Source of the DNA: Bacteroidota bacterium
Lineage (GTDB): Bacteria > Bacteroidota > Bacteroidia > AKYH767-A > OLB10
Assembly (NCBI GenBank): GCA_016717325.1
Contig: JADKFV010000009.1
Location: 1 to 64,000 of the forward strand
Length of the DNA stretch: 64,000 nucleotides
Direction of reading: 5' to 3'
Numbering within the stretch: position 1 is the first letter of the stretch; each line of letters opens with the position of its first letter. Below the pieces are notes generated by a model. The model searched no databases. It worked only from the letters and a program-made list of their open reading frames with translations, and had not been told where the DNA came from. Shown in pieces: positions 1-8,487 of the stretch. Position numbers and translations under genes: made by a program.

Positions 1-2044
1 CGCCCGAACTTACTTTTACCGAACCCTGAGCAATATTTATTTGATTGAGGGCTATATCGCTACTTACCGAACTGGAGTAGGTGCCTTTGAGCCGGTATTT
101 ATTTTTTTCGGTGATTTGTTGTGCTGCTACTTTTGTTTGGTCGTATAATTCCTGGTACATATACTTTGAAGCACTGGCACTATCGGTAAACAAAGCCTGT
201 AACGATTTGCCAAATGGTTCAACTACAGGTATATACACACGACCGTCAGAGGAGTTAATGGTGAGGCCTTCAACATAATCAAACACACCATCGGGCTGCG
301 GGTCGTTTTGAGAGTTTAGCCTGTCCAGATTCAAAACCCTTAATAATGGCTTGCCAAATAATTTAGGTTGTGTTGCTGAAACCGGAAGAAAATTGATGTT
401 GGTACCCGTAGAATCATCAAAAAATAAAATGTTCAATTTAAAATCTTTTGGCTGTACCCCATAAGCACCAATATTGTAAACGTTTTTCATCATCAAATCC
501 CATATGGGCAATGTGACGTTCAAATTCGAGCTTTTAAGCATTTTTACATACATGCGATCCTGTGGATTTACACCAGAGTTTGTTAAATCGCCCACACGGT
601 ATAATTTTCCGTTTACCTGATACTCGTAAGCCACCGCCAATACTTGATTGGGGTTGAGGCTCGAACGTAACGAAATGAATCCTAACCGGGGGTTGAATGT
701 ATATTCGTTTGGATTTAGCTTTACTGCGTTATCTATGCGCTCATAGTCTTTGGGAGCAACCATATTCAACTGGTTGAGAATATTGAAATTTGCAAAGCCA
801 ACATTGCGCAATTGGTTGTATGGTGGTGCGTTAAGCGTTGCATAAAGTGAATTGGCATCGTTGCCCGGAAGTGGAGCAACACCCGGAGTTAAAAAATTAG
901 TATTGCTGGGATTACTCTCACCCGCATCGGCTAAACCTATCAATGCGCGGGTATCAATCTGCCCCGGTTTCACTATCCATACTTCAATTTTTGTAATAGT
1001 TACAGGCGATTGAATAACAGGAATATTACGCATGGCAGCATCGTAATTGTCGCGAAAATATTGTGCAAGAAAAAAGTGGCGATTGGCCTCGTAGTTATCA
1101 CAAGTAAGTTCATATTGCTGAGTTTGGGCTCCGCCTTTTACTTCTATAGTGCTGGTTTTTCCTTTCTGTTGCGAAAAAATGGATGTAACCGTAAGATGGC
1201 CAAATTGTAATTGTGCTTTTATTCCAAAAAGGCTTTGGCTGCCTTGTATCAAGGTTCCATTAAGTGGTAAAGTAACATTACCGGCTTCCAGTTTTTTGAG
1301 AATGTCGTCTTCGCCACCGGTAAATTCAAGTTTCATTCTATTCTCAAATTCGAAACTCGCCTCGGTATTGTAATTTATAGCCGTTTTTAATTTTGTACCA
1401 ATGTTACCTACAACGTTCAATTGTATTTTTTGATTAAAATCGAAGGTTGTTACTTTGCGTTGTTTCTCGGGCAATGCCGGATTATCGTTACGGTTACTTT
1501 GCAAGCCAAACCGCAATTCTACCGAACCTTGTGGACGAATATCGATTGAATTGCCACCAAAAATGGTTTCGAATAACTTGCCCGGAACATATAACTTAGG
1601 ATTAAAGCCTTTCTTTTGTGATACGATATTGGCCCCTTCGGCAAGCTGTTTCCAGTAGGCTTGTGTCGATTTTTTGTTTTGATCGTCCACATACTCCTGA
1701 AATGTCATATAATTTGGATTGCGGTAAAACTGATTGCCAACTCGTTCGTTTATATTGTATTCGTTGGTGGCGGGGTCATAGTCTATAGTGGTTGTTATGT
1801 TCGATGGGTCGCCAAGATAAAGTGGGCTGTTGTCGTAAGGCAAGGAGTATACATCGGATACGCGGTCTTTAAAAGGATACTTTAGGGTGTCTTTTTTTCC
1901 GGAATCGGGCGGTGCTACGGGCGCTTCATATGCAGGCGGAACCATTGGTAAATTAATTACCAAAGCCGAACTTGCTACTGCTACCCCCACTGCCACTATA
2001 CCTATCGAAAATATGGTGCCCTTTAATATTCGCTCTAAGTTCAA
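1..2044 (-). CDS. sprA: SprA, T9SS outer-membrane translocon protein (N-terminal ~681 residues; 3' end outside window)
   Basis: SprA is the very large outer-membrane beta-barrel that forms the type IX secretion channel and is needed for gliding in flavobacteria. Translating the minus strand from 2044 gives an uninterrupted frame to the window edge. Visible family hallmarks are a hydrophobic export segment (about residues 8-30), a proline-rich linker, the YMTFQEYVD motif near residue 112, and the highly typical GGNSIDIRPQGSVELRFG block near residues 163-180. No ATG fits: an in-frame TAA lies just upstream, so TTG at 2044 is the best start. Family members are usually above 2000 residues, so roughly a quarter to a third is visible. 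It fits the many T9SS cargo proteins in this window. Identification is confident; the exact start is less so. Confidence 0.9.
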   Translation of the reverse strand, partial: MNLERILKGTIFSIGIVAVGVAVASSALVINLPMVPPAYEAPVAPPDSGKKDTLKYPFKDRVSDVYSLPYDNSPLYLGDPSNITTTIDYDPATNEYNINERVGNQFYRNPNYMTFQEYVDDQNKKSTQAYWKQLAEGANIVSQKKGFNPKLYVPGKLFETIFGGNSIDIRPQGSVELRFGLQSNRNDNPALPEKQRKVTTFDFNQKIQLNVVGNIGTKLKTAINYNTEASFEFENRMKLEFTGGEDDILKKLEAGNVTLPLNGTLIQGSQSLFGIKAQLQFGHLTVTSIFSQQKGKTSTIEVKGGAQTQQYELTCDNYEANRHFFLAQYFRDNYDAAMRNIPVIQSPVTITKIEVWIVKPGQIDTRALIGLADAGESNPSNTNFLTPGVAPLPGNDANSLYATLNAPPYNQLRNVGFANFNILNQLNMVAPKDYERIDNAVKLNPNEYTFNPRLGFISLRSSLNPNQVLAVAYEYQVNGKLYRVGDLTNSGVNPQDRMYVKMLKSSNLNVTLPIWDLMMKNVYNIGAYGVQPKDFKLNILFFDDSTGTNINFLPVSATQPKLFGKPLLRVLNLDRLNSQNDPQPDGVFDYVEGLTINSSDGRVYIPVVEPFGKSLQALFTDSASASKYMYQELYDQTKVAAQQITEKNKYRLKGTYSSSVSSDIALNQINIAQGSVKVSSG

Positions 2045-2123
2045 GGTGTTTTTTACGTTTTAAAAAATATTAGTCCCGGTTTCCCTGAAAATATTTGTAT
2101 TGTTTATTTGAAAATTTGACCTG

Positions 2124-2131
2124 CAAAGGTA
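2124..2131 (-). promoter_or_regulatory. candidate -7 element for sprA
   Basis: On the minus strand this reads TACCTTTG, a full match to the Bacteroidota -7 consensus TAnnTTTG. It would give a leader of about 70-75 nt before the TTG start of sprA. I see no clear -33 TTG at the usual spacing, so the call is tentative. Confidence 0.35.
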
Positions 2132-2373
2132 ATCAAACGTATAAAATTGCATAAAATTTTATTCCATTGCAATAGAAAGTTGTAATTAACATTATAGGCC
2201 AGTTAAGGAACGATAAATCGAGCTATCGTATTGTTCATTTTTTGTAAAAAAGATACTGTTACCTCGTCCAGCAAAATGTTATATTGTGTTAAAACATCTT
2301 TTGCATTTCTGAATTGGTGTTCTTAGTGATTGTTTGTTATTTTATAGCCACAGTTCTGTAAGAAATAAAGAGA

Positions 2374-2381
2374 TACATTTG
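2374..2381 (+). promoter_or_regulatory. candidate -7 element for the collagen-like lipoprotein gene
   Basis: TACATTTG matches TAnnTTTG exactly and lies 17 nt before the ATG at 2399, implying a very short leader. No good -33 box is visible. Confidence 0.4.
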
Positions 2382-2398
2382 TTGCAAACAAATTAAAA

Positions 2399-2929
2399 AT
2401 GAAAAACAAAAGTATCTTGGGTCTTTTGCTCATGTTAGCATTAAATGCATCTTCATGCAAAAAAGAAACTTCAGAGGGTCCACAAGGGGCAATTGGACAA
2501 ACAGGTGCAACAGGCGCAACCGGAAACGCCAATGTCCAATCATACTCATTTGTGGCCTATGGTTCAGATTGGGATAGCATCGGAACATTAGGTCAATTCG
2601 GCTGTGGCAAAATATACACAATGAATATTCCTGAAATAACCTCAACTATTCAAGATAGCGGTTTTGTTTTTGTATACATGGATTGGGACAGTACAGTTGT
2701 ACAACTGCCATGGACTTTTTTTTACCCAGGCTTTCAAAAAACCTATGGGGCAGTACATAAGATTGGAATGGCACAAGTAAGATGTTATAACTCGGATATG
2801 ACTTTTCCTGTTTTAGGTTTGTACACGTATTTTAGGGTGGTAGTGGGCACAGGAACACCAAGAATAATAGCTCCCGAGCTTAATTGGAACACTTACCATG
2901 ATGTTTCTAGATTCTTTCATCTGGAGTAA
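2399..2929 (+). CDS. collagen-like lipoprotein of unknown function
   Basis: A 176-residue secreted lipoprotein. The N-terminus is a lipoprotein signal with lipobox LNASSC, so Cys20 would be the lipidated residue. It is followed by charged residues KKETSE and then a short collagen-like Gly-X-Y run (GPQGAIGQTGATGATG, about residues 27-42). The remaining ~130 residues are aromatic- and beta-rich (VAYGSDWD, VYMDWDSTVVQLPW) and match no domain I recognise. Short Gly-X-Y segments behind a lipobox are common in Bacteroidota surface lipoproteins, where they may serve as a trimerising or spacer stalk. It is divergent from sprA and followed by a convergent thioesterase gene. The function of the C-terminal domain is unknown. 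Confidence 0.8.
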   Translation: MKNKSILGLLLMLALNASSCKKETSEGPQGAIGQTGATGATGNANVQSYSFVAYGSDWDSIGTLGQFGCGKIYTMNIPEITSTIQDSGFVFVYMDWDSTVVQLPWTFFYPGFQKTYGAVHKIGMAQVRCYNSDMTFPVLGLYTYFRVVVGTGTPRIIAPELNWNTYHDVSRFFHLE

Positions 2930-3068
2930 GATTTTGGGAAATAATTTTGCAATTGCCTTATTAATTGCTGAATCAAAATAGATTGCCTAGGGCTTTTGAG
3001 TTCATTAAACTATGACCCTTTTAGACTCCTGTTGCTTGTTTTAACTATCGGCTATTTTCAAAATTAAG

Positions 3069-3500
3069 TCAATCCTTTTGAAACCACTCTTTGTGTGTAA
3101 TGTAAACAGTTCCTTTAAACAGGGCTACGGTTTTATTCAACTGATTGGTAACATGCACATTGTAAATAGCAATTTTATTTGTTCTGCTTACTTCAGTTGC
3201 CTCGGCATTTATCACATCGCCTTCTGTTAATGGTGCAGTATGCGAAATAGAAGTCTCTATCGACACACTTTGAATACCATACGAGTTGCTGGCAAAAGCT
3301 AAAGCGCTGTCGGCCAAACTATACGAAATGCCACCATGAGCAATACCAAATCCATTGAGCATTTGTTTTACAATGGTAAGTTGAAGTAAGCAATATCCCT
3401 GGCGAATGGCTACCACCTTAATTCCCAGCCATTGGCTAAAAAAATCTTCGCTGTACATTTTCTCTACAACCCTTTGCGGAATATTGTGTTCTTTACTCAT
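3069..3500 (-). CDS. hotdog-fold thioesterase, PaaI-like
   Basis: A 143-residue single hotdog-domain acyl-CoA thioesterase resembling PaaI (hydroxyphenylacetyl-CoA thioesterase). Diagnostic blocks are GFGIAHGGISYSLADSALAFASNS, with the active-site loop Gly-His-Gly-Gly followed by the acidic residue of the central helix, and the beta strands around SIETSISHTAPLTEGD. An ATG 51 bp further upstream is in frame, but the added residues (MKCLIYFHHH...) do not look like family sequence, so I start at MSKEHNIPQ. The neighbouring phenylacetate genes that often accompany PaaI are absent here, so the acyl substrate is unknown and the enzyme may be a generic housekeeping thioesterase. Confidence 0.85.
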   Translation of the reverse strand: MSKEHNIPQRVVEKMYSEDFFSQWLGIKVVAIRQGYCLLQLTIVKQMLNGFGIAHGGISYSLADSALAFASNSYGIQSVSIETSISHTAPLTEGDVINAEATEVSRTNKIAIYNVHVTNQLNKTVALFKGTVYITHKEWFQKD

Positions 3501-3591
3501 ATTAATGTTACTCTTGATTTTATGGTGGTGAAAATATATTAAACATTTCATTTTCGAAAAAGAGTACCGATAAAATCCGGCAAAAATGTGC

Positions 3592-3599
3592 TAATTTCG
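3592..3599 (+). promoter_or_regulatory. candidate -7 element for scpB
   Basis: TAATTTCG is a one-mismatch version of TAnnTTTG in the gap between the divergent thioesterase and scpB. The implied leader is about 110 nt. The same TTCG variant occurs before the aminotransferase gene at 5918. Tentative. Confidence 0.3.
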
Positions 3600-3714
3600 T
3601 GCGCTCAAAAAAAAATTGAAACTAATTTTATTCCTTCCATATCCACTTTAGATTATTTGGTTGGTTTTAAATTGGTTACAATGTGTATCGAAATAATATT
3701 GAAGAAAAATAAAA

Positions 3715-4398
3715 ATGGAACTACTTAAACAAAATATCGAAGCCTTAATATTTGCCTGCGAAAACAGTATAACAATCGAAGAAATTAGAAGCTGTTTACT
3801 CACTGTATATGGCTGGGAAATATCGAAAGAAGATGTGGTGGCATGTTTAGCGGAAATAAAAGAAAAGTTCGATGGCGAAGATTTCAGCTTTACGCTCAAC
3901 GAAATTGCAAACGGCTACCGGTTTTTGAGCAAGCCACAATACTACAATGCTATTCAGGTTTTTATAGCACAAAAAAACAAAAAAAGATTATCGACTGCCG
4001 CCCTCGAAACGTTATCGATTATTGCTTATCGCCAACCAATTTCGAAAGCAGAAATAGAGCATGTCCGCGGTGTAAATTGCGACTATAGTATTCAAAAATT
4101 ATTGGAAAAAGAGTTGATAGAAATAGAGGGTAAAAGTGATGGCCCGGGTAAACCATTGGTGTATGGTACGAGTAAAAATTTTATGGATTATTTCGGCCTC
4201 AAAAACCCGACAGATTTGCCTAAGCTTAAAGATATAATGTTGCCCGAAAATATGATTGGCGAGCCATCGGAAAATGCCGATGTGTTTGAAGCCAGTGTTG
4301 TAGAACAAGAAGTTAAAGAGGTTGTTGATAATGATGCCACCATTGAAACTGAAAATCTAACAAACGAAACCGAAAAGCCAGACGAGGAGCAAGCTTAG
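3715..4398 (+). CDS. scpB: segregation and condensation protein B
   Basis: ScpB is the winged-helix kleisin partner which, with ScpA and Smc, forms the bacterial condensin that compacts and segregates chromosomes. The 227-residue protein shows the family's tandem winged-helix layout: IEALIFACENSITIEEIRSC at the N-terminus, then the conserved LSTAALETLSIIAYRQPISKAEIEHVRGV block (about residues 90-120) and the LEKELIEIEGKSDGPGKPLVYGT region. The last ~50 residues are an acidic, low-complexity tail typical of Bacteroidota ScpB. scpA is not adjacent. Length and motif order are as expected. Confidence 0.95.
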   Translation: MELLKQNIEALIFACENSITIEEIRSCLLTVYGWEISKEDVVACLAEIKEKFDGEDFSFTLNEIANGYRFLSKPQYYNAIQVFIAQKNKKRLSTAALETLSIIAYRQPISKAEIEHVRGVNCDYSIQKLLEKELIEIEGKSDGPGKPLVYGTSKNFMDYFGLKNPTDLPKLKDIMLPENMIGEPSENADVFEASVVEQEVKEVVDNDATIETENLTNETEKPDEEQA

Positions 4399-4463
4399 TT
4401 TTTTACCAAAAAAAGCATCTGCAAATAAACTGTACACATGAATTGCAGTTAAAGTAATTATTC

Positions 4464-4471
4464 TATCTTTG
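4464..4471 (+). promoter_or_regulatory. promoter of the DUF3108 gene
   Basis: TATCTTTG matches the Bacteroidota -7 box TAnnTTTG. A TTG at 4443-4445 sits 18 bp upstream, close to the usual -33 spacing. The expected leader is about 70 nt before the ATG at 4548. Confidence 0.5.
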
Positions 4472-4547
4472 ATTTGCCTAAGACCATTATGATTTGTGGA
4501 ACAACATTTGATTTTTGTTACGCGTTATCATTTACTAATATAAAAAA

Positions 4548-5345
4548 ATGTTTGCATCTATTAAGCGCTATTTACTTTTTGCCATCATTATTTTTAATGG
4601 CATTAATGTTTTTGCTCATCCATTGTCAACCTTACGTACCCTGCCTAATCAGGCTTTCCGTCCAGGTGAAGTTTTAGAGTATCGTGTGCACTATGGATTT
4701 ATGGATGCCGGTATTGCAAAGCTTGAAGTGTTGCCACAAATCGAAACTTTCCTCAACCGCACATGCTATCGTTTATTAGGAACCGGAAAATCGGCCGGTG
4801 CCTTCGGTTGGTTTTTTAAAGCGAACGATAGCTACGAAAGTTACCTCGACACACAGGCAATAGCGCCCTGGTATTTTATCCGCAGGGTTGATGAAGGTGG
4901 TTATAAGATTAGCCAGAATGTAATTTTCAATCACTTTAATAACACTGTAAAAAGTGACAAGTCTACACTCACCGGACCCGATTATTTGCAGGATATGATA
5001 TCAGCATTTTACTATGCACGGACTATCGACATGAGCAAAATGGTTGCAGGCGATATCATTCCCATACAAGCTTGGCTCGATGATGCAGTAATTCCTTTGA
5101 ATGCAAAAATTATTGGTCGCGAAAAACTGAAAACAAAGTTTGGAACGTTCAGTTGCATTATTTTACGCCCCATGTTGCAGCAAGGTCGCGTGTTTAAAGA
5201 TAACGAAGACATGACCATTTGGGTTACCGATGATAAAAATAAAATTCCGGTTCGTGCCGAAGCAAGAATACTTGTAGGTTCGGTAAAAATGGATTTGAAA
5301 GATTTTAAAGGGTTATCTAATCCTTTGGCATTGGTGAAAAAGTAA
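4548..5345 (+). CDS. DUF3108 domain-containing periplasmic protein
   Basis: A 265-residue exported protein. A signal peptide (FASIKRYLLFAIIIFNGINVFA) is followed by the DUF3108 fold: FRPGEVLEYRVHYGFMDAGIAKLEV, a conserved YRLLGTGKSAGAFGWFFKANDSYESYLD segment, and the C-terminal block NEDMTIWVTDDKNKIPVRAEARILVGSVKMDL. DUF3108 proteins are predicted beta-rich envelope proteins, related in fold to lipoprotein carriers, with no established biochemical role. The gene stands alone with its own promoter and is followed by a 570-bp non-coding gap containing a dispersed palindromic repeat. Confidence 0.88.
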   Translation: MFASIKRYLLFAIIIFNGINVFAHPLSTLRTLPNQAFRPGEVLEYRVHYGFMDAGIAKLEVLPQIETFLNRTCYRLLGTGKSAGAFGWFFKANDSYESYLDTQAIAPWYFIRRVDEGGYKISQNVIFNHFNNTVKSDKSTLTGPDYLQDMISAFYYARTIDMSKMVAGDIIPIQAWLDDAVIPLNAKIIGREKLKTKFGTFSCIILRPMLQQGRVFKDNEDMTIWVTDDKNKIPVRAEARILVGSVKMDLKDFKGLSNPLALVKK

Positions 5346-5504
5346 TATTGCGAAAACAGGTTAACTTTTGTCTTACTATTTCTAAACTAAAATCTCCCAA
5401 TATTTGTATTTAATAGTGATAAAAGTATTCACCAAATTTCATTTTCTATAAATTTTAAACTTCGAGTTTCTTTGAGCCTTTATCCATCAATGGCAATGAA
5501 TTTA

Positions 5505-5654
5505 TGAGTCGACTCCGAAAAATTAATTTTGCCACTAAATCACAAAGGCTCAAAATTTCACTAAGTTGTAAGTGAATCATTTTTATTTTTTTGTGGGATT
5601 TAGTGTTTTGGTGATTTAGTGGCCGTTTATTAGTCTAGACTTTTCGGAGTTGCC
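5505..5654. repeat. dispersed palindromic repeat, copy A
   Basis: A 150-bp element with nested inverted repeats. The outer arms are GAGTCGACTCCGAAAA at 5507 and a TTTTCGGAG arm at 5641. The inner arms are GCCACTAAATCAC (5531-5543) and GTGATTTAGTGGC (5611-5623), a perfect 13-bp inverted pair. A second copy in the opposite orientation lies at 57151-57303 and shares both arm sets and the internal block GTGGGATTTAGTGTTTTGG. The structure suggests a MITE- or REP-like non-autonomous element. No coding capacity is seen. Confidence 0.75.
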
Positions 5655-5888
5655 TAAAATTATTAAAGCCTTTATTCGTTCATAAATTATTTTCTAAATT
5701 GATTATTTATAGCAAAGCTTTAAGAAGCCCAAAATACTTTTAGCACATTATTTTATTTTTTTATTGTGAAAAATTAAGCCTCATACCCGAGTTTTTACAC
5801 CACGCACTTCTCAAATAGAACAAAAAATTCTTAGCCAAAAATGTCAGCAAACAAGCCAATAATCGCTTTCAACTAATTGATTATTATA

Positions 5889-5896
5889 TAACTTCG
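5889..5896 (+). promoter_or_regulatory. candidate -7 element for the aminotransferase gene
   Basis: TAACTTCG is a near match to TAnnTTTG, with TTTC about 19 bp upstream as a weak -33. The leader would be about 15-20 nt before the ATG at 5918. Confidence 0.3.
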
Positions 5897-5917
5897 CCCC
5901 CTCAAAAAAAAGAACGA

Positions 5918-7042
5918 ATGGGCAAGTTGCATATGGTTGATTTACATGGTCAATATCTGAAAATTAAATCAGAGATTGACTCAGCAATAATGGCGGTGGT
6001 AGAATCTACTGCATTTATTAATGGCCCCGAAGTAAAATCGTTAGCTACCGAACTACAAACTTACCTTAATGTAAAGCATGTAATACCTTGTGCCAACGGT
6101 ACCGATGCGTTGCAAATAGCAATGATGGCGCTAAATTTACAGCCGGGCGATGAGGTTATTACAGCTTCGTTTACTTATGTTGCAACCGCAGAGGCAATTG
6201 CATTGCTAAAAATTTCGCCAGTACTTGTTGATGTAAATCCCGATACTTTTAACATCGACCCTGCCTCCATTGAAAAAGCAATTACATCAAAAACAAAAGC
6301 CATTGTTCCTGTGCATATGTTTGGTCAATGTGCCGATATGGAAAAAATTATGGCCATTGCCCACAAGCATAATTTGTTTGTAATTGAAGATACTGCTCAA
6401 GCTATTGGTGCCGATTATACTTTCAGCGATGGGCGTAAGGCAAAAGCAGGAACAATAGGCCATATTGGTTGTACATCATTTTTCCCATCAAAAAATTTAG
6501 GATGCTATGGCGATGGTGGTGCCATGTTTACTAACGATGATACGCTTGCTGCCAAAATCAGAAAGATGGCAAATCATGGTCAATCGGAAATGTATATACA
6601 CGATGAAATAGGCGTAAACTCTCGCCTCGATAGTTTGCAAGCTGCCGTATTGCGTATAAAATTAAAACACCTCGATGAATATGCCGCTGCGCGAAACCGT
6701 GCGGCCGATTATTATGATAAGGCATTTGCCAACCATCCTAATATTAAAACACCTGTGCGTGCAGCAAACAGCACTCATGTATTCCATCAGTACACTTTAA
6801 AACTTATTGATAAAAACCGCGATGCATTGCGCGAGCACTTAAAGGCAAATAATATTCCACACAATGTGTATTATCCATTGCCATTGCATTTTCAAAAAGC
6901 ATATCAAGATGCACGTTATACAGCAGGCCTGTTTCCTGTCAGTGAGGAATTATGCAAACAAGTTATATCATTACCAATGCATACAGAGTTGACTAACGAA
7001 GATATGGATGTGATAGTGAATGCAGTGAGGAAGGGTTTGTAA
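5918..7042 (+). CDS. DegT/DnrJ/EryC1/StrS family aminotransferase, WbpE-like
   Basis: A 374-residue PLP-dependent sugar aminotransferase that would install an amino group on a nucleotide-linked keto-sugar for surface polysaccharide. Clear motifs are CANGTDALQIAM, GDEVITASFTYVATAEAIALL, VIEDTAQAIGADY (pyridine-contacting Asp) and TSFFPSKNLGCYGDGGAM, where Lys192 is the expected Schiff-base lysine. The ordering and wording of these blocks resemble WbpE (the 3-amino step of UDP-GlcNAc3NAcA synthesis), but family members act on many keto-sugars, so the substrate is open. It is the first of three co-directional nucleotide-sugar genes; the gap to the next carries a tandem hairpin repeat. Confidence 0.9.
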   Translation: MGKLHMVDLHGQYLKIKSEIDSAIMAVVESTAFINGPEVKSLATELQTYLNVKHVIPCANGTDALQIAMMALNLQPGDEVITASFTYVATAEAIALLKISPVLVDVNPDTFNIDPASIEKAITSKTKAIVPVHMFGQCADMEKIMAIAHKHNLFVIEDTAQAIGADYTFSDGRKAKAGTIGHIGCTSFFPSKNLGCYGDGGAMFTNDDTLAAKIRKMANHGQSEMYIHDEIGVNSRLDSLQAAVLRIKLKHLDEYAAARNRAADYYDKAFANHPNIKTPVRAANSTHVFHQYTLKLIDKNRDALREHLKANNIPHNVYYPLPLHFQKAYQDARYTAGLFPVSEELCKQVISLPMHTELTNEDMDVIVNAVRKGL

Positions 7043-7048
7043 GGAAAC

Positions 7049-7127
7049 AAATATGAAGGTTTGTGGGGACACAAAACTTGGACGGAGAATAAAAAAATAT
7101 GAAGGTTTGTGGGGACACAAAACTTGG
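7049..7127 (+). repeat. two tandem 33-bp repeats with hairpin potential
   Basis: A 33-bp unit beginning AAATATGAAGG occurs at 7049-7081 and 7095-7127 (46-bp period). Each unit contains GTTTGTG-GGGA-CACAAAAC, which can fold as a short stem-loop. The repeats fill most of the 100-bp gap between the aminotransferase and UDP-glucose dehydrogenase genes and could modulate read-through or mRNA stability. Confidence 0.8.
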
Positions 7128-7142
7128 CAAAAAATATAAATT

Positions 7143-8456
7143 ATGAATATAGCAGTAGTAGGAACCGGATACGTAGGATTGGTAACCGGCACATGTTTTT
7201 CGGAAATGGGCAACCATGTTGTATGCGTTGACATCGACAAAGAAAAAGTAGAAAAAATGCGTAATGGTGTAATACCCATTTATGAACCACATCTCGATGT
7301 AATTTTCGAGCGCAACATTAAGCAAGGCCGATTGAAGTTCACCACCGACTTGGCGGAGGCTATAAAAAATGCACCAATAATTTTCCTTGCATTGCCCACA
7401 CCTCCTGGCGAAGACGGCAGTGCCGATCTTTCATATGTGTTAGGTGTAGCAAATAAGCTAGGTGAGTTGATAACTGACTATAAAATTGTAATCAACAAAA
7501 GTACTGTGCCGGTGGGCACTGCCGAAAAAGTACGCAATGCTATTGCTGCTAATTGCAAAGTGGAATTTGATGTAATATCGAATCCCGAATTTTTGCGCGA
7601 AGGATATGCCGTAGACGATTTTATGAAGCCCGATCGTGTTGTGATCGGAACGCAATCGGAACGGGCAAAAAAAGTAATGACAGAGTTATATGGCCCTTTC
7701 GTACGTCAGGGCAATCCAATATATTTTATGGATGAGCGTAGTGCCGAACTTACCAAGTATGCCGCCAATGCATTTCTAGCTACAAAAATTACATTTATGA
7801 ACGAGATTGCAAACCTTTGCGAGCGTGTAGGTGCTAACGTAGACAGTATACGTATAGGCATAGGCAGCGATGCGCGTATTGGCAAGCGTTTTCTGTTTGC
7901 AGGTATTGGTTATGGTGGCAGTTGTTTTCCAAAAGATGTGCAAGCCTTAGCACGCACATCTCAAGATTTTGGTTACGATTTTAAAGTGCTTACTTCGGTG
8001 ATGGATGTGAATGAAAAACAAAAAACTATCATTGTAGATAAAATGAAAGCCTATTACAATAATGATTTGAAAGGAAAACACATTGCATTGTGGGGCCTTG
8101 CTTTTAAACCCGATACAGATGATATTCGCGAAGCTCCGGCATTGTATATTATAAACGATTTGCTCGAAGCCGGTGCTACCGTTACCGCATTCGACCCCGA
8201 GGCTATGAACAATGTAAAGAAAGTAGTAGGCGATAAAATAAATTATGCTGCCGATGAATATGCCGCGCTCGAAAATGCCGATTGCCTTCTCATAGCAACT
8301 GAATGGGGAATATTCCGCACTCCGGAATTTGACAGAATAGAAAAAACATTGAAAGCAAAAGTTATTTTTGATGGTCGTAACTTATACGAAACATCGCGTA
8401 TGAAAGAGCTTGGATATTACTACAGCAGCATGGGCCGCGAAGTAGCTGCACAATAA
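7143..8456 (+). CDS. ugd: UDP-glucose 6-dehydrogenase
   Basis: Oxidises UDP-glucose to UDP-glucuronate with two NAD+. The 437-residue protein has the N-terminal Rossmann motif VGTGYVGLVTG (about residues 6-16), the central domain block AELTKYAANAFLATKITFMNE, the catalytic cysteine Cys261 in GYGGSCFPKD, and the C-terminal UDP-binding domain ALWGLAFKPDTDDIREAPAL. The length is standard. The downstream gene encodes a UDP-glucuronate decarboxylase, so the two would convert UDP-glucose to UDP-xylose. Only 31 bp separate them, so co-transcription is likely. Confidence 0.95.
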   Translation: MNIAVVGTGYVGLVTGTCFSEMGNHVVCVDIDKEKVEKMRNGVIPIYEPHLDVIFERNIKQGRLKFTTDLAEAIKNAPIIFLALPTPPGEDGSADLSYVLGVANKLGELITDYKIVINKSTVPVGTAEKVRNAIAANCKVEFDVISNPEFLREGYAVDDFMKPDRVVIGTQSERAKKVMTELYGPFVRQGNPIYFMDERSAELTKYAANAFLATKITFMNEIANLCERVGANVDSIRIGIGSDARIGKRFLFAGIGYGGSCFPKDVQALARTSQDFGYDFKVLTSVMDVNEKQKTIIVDKMKAYYNNDLKGKHIALWGLAFKPDTDDIREAPALYIINDLLEAGATVTAFDPEAMNNVKKVVGDKINYAADEYAALENADCLLIATEWGIFRTPEFDRIEKTLKAKVIFDGRNLYETSRMKELGYYYSSMGREVAAQ

Positions 8457-8487
8457 TTTTCTTTCACATATTTTTTAAATTTCACAC

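Larger units (their letters stand above)
2045..2398. other. divergent intergenic region between sprA and the collagen-like lipoprotein gene
   Basis: This is a 354-bp AT-rich non-coding stretch between divergent genes. It contains a candidate -7 element for each side (listed separately). I see no open frame, repeat or terminator here. Confidence 0.6.
5346..5917. other. non-coding gap holding one copy of a dispersed palindromic repeat
   Basis: This 572-bp AT-rich region lies between the DUF3108 gene and the aminotransferase gene. Apart from the repeat at 5505-5654 and a candidate promoter at 5889, I see nothing coding in it. Confidence 0.6.
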
